64,000 nucleotides of DNA from Schizochytrium sp. CCTCC M209059 (taxonomy: Eukaryota > Sar > Bigyra > Thraustochytrida > Thraustochytriidae). The notes below the pieces were generated by a model. The model had not been told where the DNA came from and ran no database searches. It saw only the letters and a list, made by a program, of their open reading frames with translations. Location: NCBI GenBank assembly GCA_000818945.1, contig KN805451.1, forward strand, positions 28,825 through 92,824, written 5' to 3'. This document shows positions 58,868 to 64,000 of the stretch, one piece after another. The position numbers were made by a program, and so were the translations under genes. The first letter of the stretch is position 1, and each line of letters opens with the position of its first letter.

Positions 58868-59864
58868 CACTTGTTTGGGTGGATCTACTTCTTTCCATTC
58901 CCTGAGCGGATGAGTCTGGACTTTGCCGTCTCTCTACATGATGCCGTGCAAATGTGAGATTATTTGCCTCCTATCATCATCATCATTTGTGATTATTACA
59001 GAACCAGCCCCTACACCTAGATATACCACTTTTTTTTCAAATCCGTTGTTTCCTTTACATTTGCAATTTTCTCTGTTGTTTTCTTATCGTTGGAAACAGT
59101 CATCGCGATAAACCCGCGGCAGGCCAAAAGACGTCTCTAGCTATAATATATAGTAGGGATTATATGCCCCCTCAAGCACGCTCAAGTAGAGGGCTCAGAA
59201 ACACTTCGAACACACTTGTTGAAAAGAGTCCAAACATGAGATTTCCTTTTCCGAATTTCTTCAGTTCGCCTCTGCGCTGGAAGTTCATTGCAAGGAATCC
59301 CAAGAAAAAAAGCAAAAGCTTCAACGTCAGCAGAGAACGGAAAAGATTGTTGTGCGCAAAAGGTTTATCTCTGGAACGACCAGGGAGGCGCCGAGGTTGT
59401 TCAGTCAAGACTAGCGGTAACGAGTATGGTGAGAGAAATCAACGAACGCTTGATTGCGCATTTATATATACAAAACAACAAGAACATACGAGAGCATCTA
59501 TATTTCCGAACTTGCTATCGTTGTCAAAGTTGGTAGCAACAACTTGAAAATCAGTGACGACAAGACGCGTCTCCCTTGTCTTGATAAAAAGCCTTTTCCC
59601 AGTGCAGATATTATTCATCGTTCCTTTTGTCCCTCAGATGCAACAAGTTCGTATCATGAATGATCGAATCAAAAGCAACACCAGTCGCCGAGAATCCGAC
59701 GAGATTTTGTTCAACTGCATAAAAATTTGTCCTTTCTGTTCGCCATCAACTTCAAGTCAACAGATTGAAAACCAGCGAGTTGCAGACGCCAAGGACGCGC
59801 GCGCGCGCGCACGCCAGAGGGCGCGCACGCACGTCGGGAGAAGAGTGGGTGTGAGCGTGGCCGG
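58868..59864. other. Same-strand intergenic region, AT-rich
   Basis: Contains the Tudor-ankyrin 3' flank and the RBMX2 promoter. The long plus-strand frame at 59164-59547 has AT-rich codons and no domain, so it is not called. A short CATCAT run lies at about 58974-58987. Confidence 0.5.
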
Positions 59865-60929
59865 ATGGCCGGAAACAGACGGGCCATCGAAGCCCTGAAC
59901 GCTGAAGAGCTCCGACGCGGCATCGCCGGCAACCTGCGCGCTTCGTGGCACGCAGACTATCGCGACACCTCGTGGGTCTTTCTGGGTGGCCTGGACAAGT
60001 CGCTGAGCGAGGGAGACCTTCTCTGCGTGTTCAGCCAGGTCGGAGAAGTGGAGGACCTGCATCTCGTCCGCGACGAAGACACGGGCGAAAGCAGAGGATT
60101 TGCCTTTCTCAAGTATGAAGATTGGCGTAGCACCGTGCTCGCCGTCGACAATTTCAACAGCATCACCCTTTTGGGACGACAAATTCACGTCGACCACACG
60201 CGGTACGAGCGGCCCAAAAAGAAAAAGGATGAAGAAGCAAAGTTGAGCATTGAAGAGCGCGCTGCCTTGCAGAGACCCGGGCATGCATACATTGGCAAGG
60301 AAATCGAGGGATCTCACAATCTTGACAACGGCGTCAACCCGTACGCCCGGGTCGACGAACAGACGATGGCAACAGAAACAGAGACAGAAGAAAAACATGC
60401 GCATGATGGCACCACGGGCGAGAGCAAGGATAGGAAGAGGACCTACGATTCCGACAAGAAGAAAAAGAAGAAAAAGAAGAAAAAGGAGAGCAAGAAGAGC
60501 CGGTCGCGCGATCGAAGCTCCAGACGAAAGCGTCGGCGCGAGACGGGACACGATGCAGATGGAGAAGAGGACGCAGAAAAAGATGTTGATCGGGCGAAAC
60601 ATGACCGCTCCCACGCCGCCTCGGAACGAAGCTTGTCGCGTGAGCGACGGCAGCGGCACGCAAAGGGAAGCAAGAAGAAGAAAAGGAAAAAGGAGAGGTC
60701 CAAGGACGCAAAGGATGGAGACCGCAACCATGAAAAGCACAAACGGAGACGAACGGACGAACCTGGCCTTTCTTCTGCTTCTGCGCTGCTGCCCGCCGCA
60801 ACCTCGTCTTCAGGTTCAGGTGCTGATGCAATGCCAGCGGCATCTGTTGCGGTGGCCGAAACAGCCCTCGAAAAGCGGAGAAGACTCGCAGCGCTTGCGA
60901 ATCTCCCACCCACAGGATGGATGGGATGA
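59865..60929 (+). CDS. RBMX2: RNA-binding protein RBMX2/Ist3
   Basis: The 354-residue protein carries one RRM (about residues 37-115): RNP2 WVFLGGL, RNP1 SRGFAFLKY, and the family-specific GDLLCVFSQVGEVEDLHLVRDEDTGESRG. Human RBMX2 has the near-identical GDIICVFSQYGEIVNINLVRDKKTGKSKG. The yeast counterpart Ist3/Snu17 is part of the RES complex (with Bud13 and Pml1) on the activated spliceosome. The segment before the RRM (WHADYRDTSW) matches the family. The C-terminal ~200 residues are Lys/Arg/Ser-rich with KKKKKKK runs. It sits 2.2 kb from a second splicing-independent gene, so there is no cluster. Confidence 0.92.
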   Translation: MAGNRRAIEALNAEELRRGIAGNLRASWHADYRDTSWVFLGGLDKSLSEGDLLCVFSQVGEVEDLHLVRDEDTGESRGFAFLKYEDWRSTVLAVDNFNSITLLGRQIHVDHTRYERPKKKKDEEAKLSIEERAALQRPGHAYIGKEIEGSHNLDNGVNPYARVDEQTMATETETEEKHAHDGTTGESKDRKRTYDSDKKKKKKKKKKESKKSRSRDRSSRRKRRRETGHDADGEEDAEKDVDRAKHDRSHAASERSLSRERRQRHAKGSKKKKRKKERSKDAKDGDRNHEKHKRRRTDEPGLSSASALLPAATSSSGSGADAMPAASVAVAETALEKRRRLAALANLPPTGWMG

Positions 60930-61231
60930 TGCTTGCATCGTTGCAGCGCACCCTATTGATAAAGTCGCTGTGGGATGGGCCATTACAAAGCAAGGAAACA
61001 ACAACGCATGATGCTTGTTTTTTGGGCGGAGCGTGCTTTGAGGTATAAACTTGAAAATATATTGACAAGGAACGAAGAGATTGGATAGAGGAATGAAAGA
61101 ATCGCGAGCTGTGTTCAAACTACTAATCTATCTATCTATGTATATATATGCATGCATGGTGTCTCTTCCGCGTGCTTTCATTCGCTTTTTCGGGTTCTGA
61201 ATTCCAAAAAAAGGGGAAAGGAAAGAAAGAA
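60930..61231. other. Convergent spacer
   Basis: About 300 bp between the 3' ends of RBMX2 and the Myb gene, with ATCT/TATA-type short repeats near 61125-61150. No gene is supported. Confidence 0.6.
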
Positions 61232-61946
61232 TTATCCAGAGGATGAAGCGTCAGAGACCGGCGAGGGGGAGCGCGAAGACTTGCCGTTGGCAATAGCCGC
61301 GACGCTTTCCTCGACCACAGCACGTGCCATTTCGGGGTCGGCATTGGGTCGAAGAATGCCGCGCTTCTTAAAGTACTTTTGCGCGTGAGTGCGAACCTGG
61401 ACCACCGTCCGCGTCTTGACCACGTTGGCAATGGCGGTCCAATGTTTGGTTCCGTACTTGGCAATACCCGAAAGGAAGCGTGCGTGCTCCTCATTCGTCC
61501 ACCTTCCAGTGTTCTCCGTGCCGGGCACAGCCCCACTAATGGGCCGTCCATTGCTGTAGCTCTTGGGCACAGCAAAGGCGTTGTCCGACTTGGGTTCACT
61601 GGCATGGGACGCGAGGCTTTCCATGCTTTGGCTACGCTGCATTTGTGCCGAGAGGACGTGCGCGAGCGCTGAGGGGTTCGTAAAGAGCCCGTACGATGAG
61701 GCTTGGTTGTTGGATACTTGGTTTGCGGCCGAATAACCGTGGACAGCCGCAGCAGATGCGTTGGCGGCCTGGGCGTCGCGCGTAGCTAGCGTGCGCTGCA
61801 GATCGGGGTCCGTAAGTTGTTGGAGAAGATGTTGTTTGAGCATAAACGCCGAGTTTCCCGAGTTACCAAACGAAGGCGCAGCTTCCGCACTTGACGACCG
61901 CGATGGCTGCTGCAGCTGGTGGTGTTGGTGCCCTTGTTGCTGCTGT

Positions 61947-61982
<36 letters not shown>

Positions 61983-63442
61983 AGCGGCGGCGGCGGGAAA
62001 CGCTGGAGCTCGTGTTGTTGTTGATGCTGTTGTTGCTGGCTGGCCAAAAGGCGCACAAAGAGTGCTTGCGCTTCCGGCAAGGGCAGCGAGGAGTGGCTGC
62101 GCTCGAGAGACGAAGTCGACGAGGAAGAAACAGTCGCGTAACCCGAAGGGGCCGAGGGCTGGGGCTTGCTGCTCGATTGATGTCCCTGTGTAAAGAGGGA
62201 GGAGAGCGGCGCCGGAGACTCGGGCGGGGACGCGGAAGGCGACGGCGACTTTGAGGTGGCGTGAGAAGCGCTCGCAGACGGGCGACGCGCGTTAAGGGGT
62301 CGCGCCATGGTTTCAGCGTTGCCGTGATGCAGATTTTGAGATTGGCTCTGGTTCTGGTTCTTGTTTTGGCTCTGATGCTGAAACTGCGACACGAGACGCG
62401 CAGTCTCCTGCATGAGCGCAGCGTTCATTTGCTGGTTGAGCTCAAGCTTGCGCATGAGGTTCTCCTGGTCAGCCTTGAAGCGTTGCAACAGCTTCATCTG
62501 ATCTGCACCATCTTCGCCCTTGGCGCCGGCTTCGAGACTGAGCGCGTTGACGGCCTGGAGACGATGCTGCTGCTGTTGCTGTTGCTGCTGCTGTTGCTGT
62601 TGCTGTTGGATAAGCATGGCGAGAACGTTGCTGGGGTCTTCGTCGGCAGCAGCGGCGAGGCGCTGTTGGCACTGGTTTTCCTGGTTCTGCTGCTGCTGGT
62701 TTTGCTGCTGAAGCGGCTGCCGGTTCGTGTGCAGGTTCTGCTGGCTGAGCAGACGTTGGAGAAGGTTGAGGCGATCGTCGTGGGGAAGTTGCGAGACTTG
62801 CTGGGCGCTAAACTTGTTGGAGACGAGCTCAAAGGCGGAGGAGAGCGCGGGACTCGCAGCGCGCTCCTCAGCCTCTGCGTTGGCCTTGATCTCGCGTTCG
62901 AGCGTGCGCCAGCGGGCCTCGACTTCGTGTGCGGCACGCCAGGGAAAGGCGGTGGAGGAGATGATCTCGATGGCGGAACCGGGAAGGCTCATTTGATGCT
63001 TGAGGCGCTCATCCTCCTGCTCGCTCCAGGGTGCGTCTTTGAAGCGGCGCTTGAGGTCAAAGGCGCGGGCCCTGTACTCTTGCGGCAAGTGTTCGTGTCC
63101 GAGCTGGCGCGCCACTGCGTCGAAGTCGGTGGTCTCGAGGTCGCGTCCGCGCACGGCCCATCCGAGGGCGAGGTCCTGCACGAGCGTCCACTTCGCCGCG
63201 GCGTGCGGGTTACGTTTGCTTTCGCCGCTCCTGCGTCTGCGCAGCGGCTGCTGGTCGGCGTGCGCGTCATCGTGCTCGTGTTCGTGCTCATGCTGGTTCC
63301 ACGCCGCCATGCGTTGCTGTTCGTGGTGCGGCTGCTGCTGCTGCTGCTGCTCCCGCTGCTGCTGCGGCTGCTGCTGCTGCTGCTGGCGCGGCCGCTTGAC
63401 GCCGATGCGGCGCGCGAGGCCCGCGGGCGCCACCGCGTCCAT
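61232..63442 (-). CDS. SHAQKYF-type Myb transcription-factor-like protein, glutamine-rich
   Basis: From the ATG at 63442 the product has 736 residues. The Myb domain lies near the C-terminus (about 640-695): RWTNEEHARFLSGIAKYGTKHW followed by the RTHAQKYFKK signature. A second, diverged Myb/SANT-like stretch is near residues 70-180 (WTLVQDLALGWAVRGRD, WSEQEDERLKHQM, HEVEARWRTLEREIK). Between them lie several polyQ runs, each a CAG/CAA repeat, and a Ser-rich region. It resembles plant/protist one-repeat Myb activators, with polyQ as a possible activation region. The upstream frame to 63562 begins at GTG and is not used. This is the second SHAQKYF protein in the window. Confidence 0.83.
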
Positions 63443-64000
63443 GGTCGCGAGCGTCGTCGTGGTGCCTGCTTGTCGGCGTGCGCGCGGCACGCCCTCCGTC
63501 CACTCCCTGCCTGCCTGGCGGTCCGGTCTGTCTGTCTGCCTGCCTACGCGCCGCGCTCTCACTCCGCGCCGTCAGTCCTCCCCGCGCTCGCGCTCGCGCT
63601 CGCGCTCGCGCTCGCGGCCTCGCGCGCGGCCTCGCTCGCGGCGGCCTCCCTCCCTCCCTGGCGGGTCTCGCGCTTCGGATGGAGTTTTGCGGATGGACGC
63701 CGCGCTCGGCGTCGGCGGAAGGGGGCGCGTCGACGGGGCGGCCGCGACGCAGGGAGCCGAGAGGGAGGGCAGACGGATAGGCAGACACTGGGCAGGCAGG
63801 AGAAACAAAGGAGAAGAAAGGAAAAAGGGAAGAAGGAAATATAGGCGGAGCTGAGGAGGGAGGAGCCCTGCCTGCGTTCTCTGCGCTTCCTCCCCTCTGC
63901 TCCGGGCCTTGTTCCCTTCCGTTCCCCCTTCTGGCGCCTGCCTCGACCCGGCGAGCCTCGGGACGAAGCCGCAGGCCACGGAGAAACAAACCCAGGCGAG
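63443..64000. other. Promoter side of the Myb gene
   Basis: GC-rich DNA with CTCGCG- and CTGCCT-type simple repeats. Frames are Arg/Ser-rich and are not called. The window ends here, so the next gene is not visible. Confidence 0.5.

Noticed and set aside
59164..59547. 127-residue plus-strand frame in the RBMX2 upstream region
   Set aside because: The frame is AT-rich and unlike the coding composition of neighbours, with no domain.

Overview
The window is nuclear DNA from a compact, GC-rich, intron-poor protist genome. Twenty-four genes are annotated as single uninterrupted reading frames, on both strands. Each is named from family motifs visible in its translation. The set is plainly eukaryotic: COPII Sec24, kinesin, spliceosome factors, a centrosomal WD protein, FYVE and RanBP2 zinc fingers, and KH, Myb and JAMM proteins. 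High GC, few introns, several single-domain metabolic genes (PanB, enoyl-CoA hydratase, sterol-desaturase-type hydroxylases) and abundant tetranucleotide microsatellites fit a thraustochytrid/labyrinthulid stramenopile. That placement is inference, not proof. No prophage, transposon, CRISPR array, rRNA or tRNA was recognised.

Layout. 1-14.8 kb: a Myb-JAMM (MYSM1-like) chromatin protein, an enoyl-CoA hydratase, a small cysteine-rich protein, Sec24 and a TMEM161-family membrane protein. 14.8-25.6 kb: WRAP73, a TPR protein with an unusual N-terminal module, a tandem AAA+ ATPase of the AFG2B/SPATA5L1 type lying 48 nt from panB in the same frame, and the spliceosome factor CCDC12/Cwf18. 26.6-37.1 kb: an epoxide-hydrolase-like alpha/beta hydrolase, an ARM-like unknown, three tandem fatty-acid/sterol hydroxylase paralogues, a class C beta-lactamase-fold esterase and a tiny cysteine-saturated Pmp3-like protein. 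38.2-51.5 kb: a kinesin, a membrane-anchored aspartyl-beta-hydroxylase-domain protein, a WDR55-like protein, a spermidine-synthase-like secretory protein and a large FN3/RanBP2-ZnF/lipase-3/FYVE protein. 52.4-63.4 kb: a two-KH RNA-binding protein rich in polyQ and polyN, a 596-bp perfect tetranucleotide array, a Tudor-ankyrin protein, RBMX2/Ist3 and a second SHAQKYF-type Myb protein.

The genes do not form one pathway. Recurrent themes are pre-mRNA splicing and RNA binding (CCDC12, RBMX2, KH protein), membrane traffic and lipids (Sec24, FYVE-lipase, hydroxylases, Pmp3-like) and chromatin (two Mybs, JAMM, Tudor). The items most worth following are the hydroxylase cluster with a shared upstream block, the AAA+/panB pair separated by a single in-frame UAG, the FN3 domain apparently split by a zinc finger in the FYVE-lipase, and the NQH/AWCxWE-TPR protein. 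Start codons were chosen as the first ATG giving a sensible N-terminus; several longer frames begin only at non-ATG codons.
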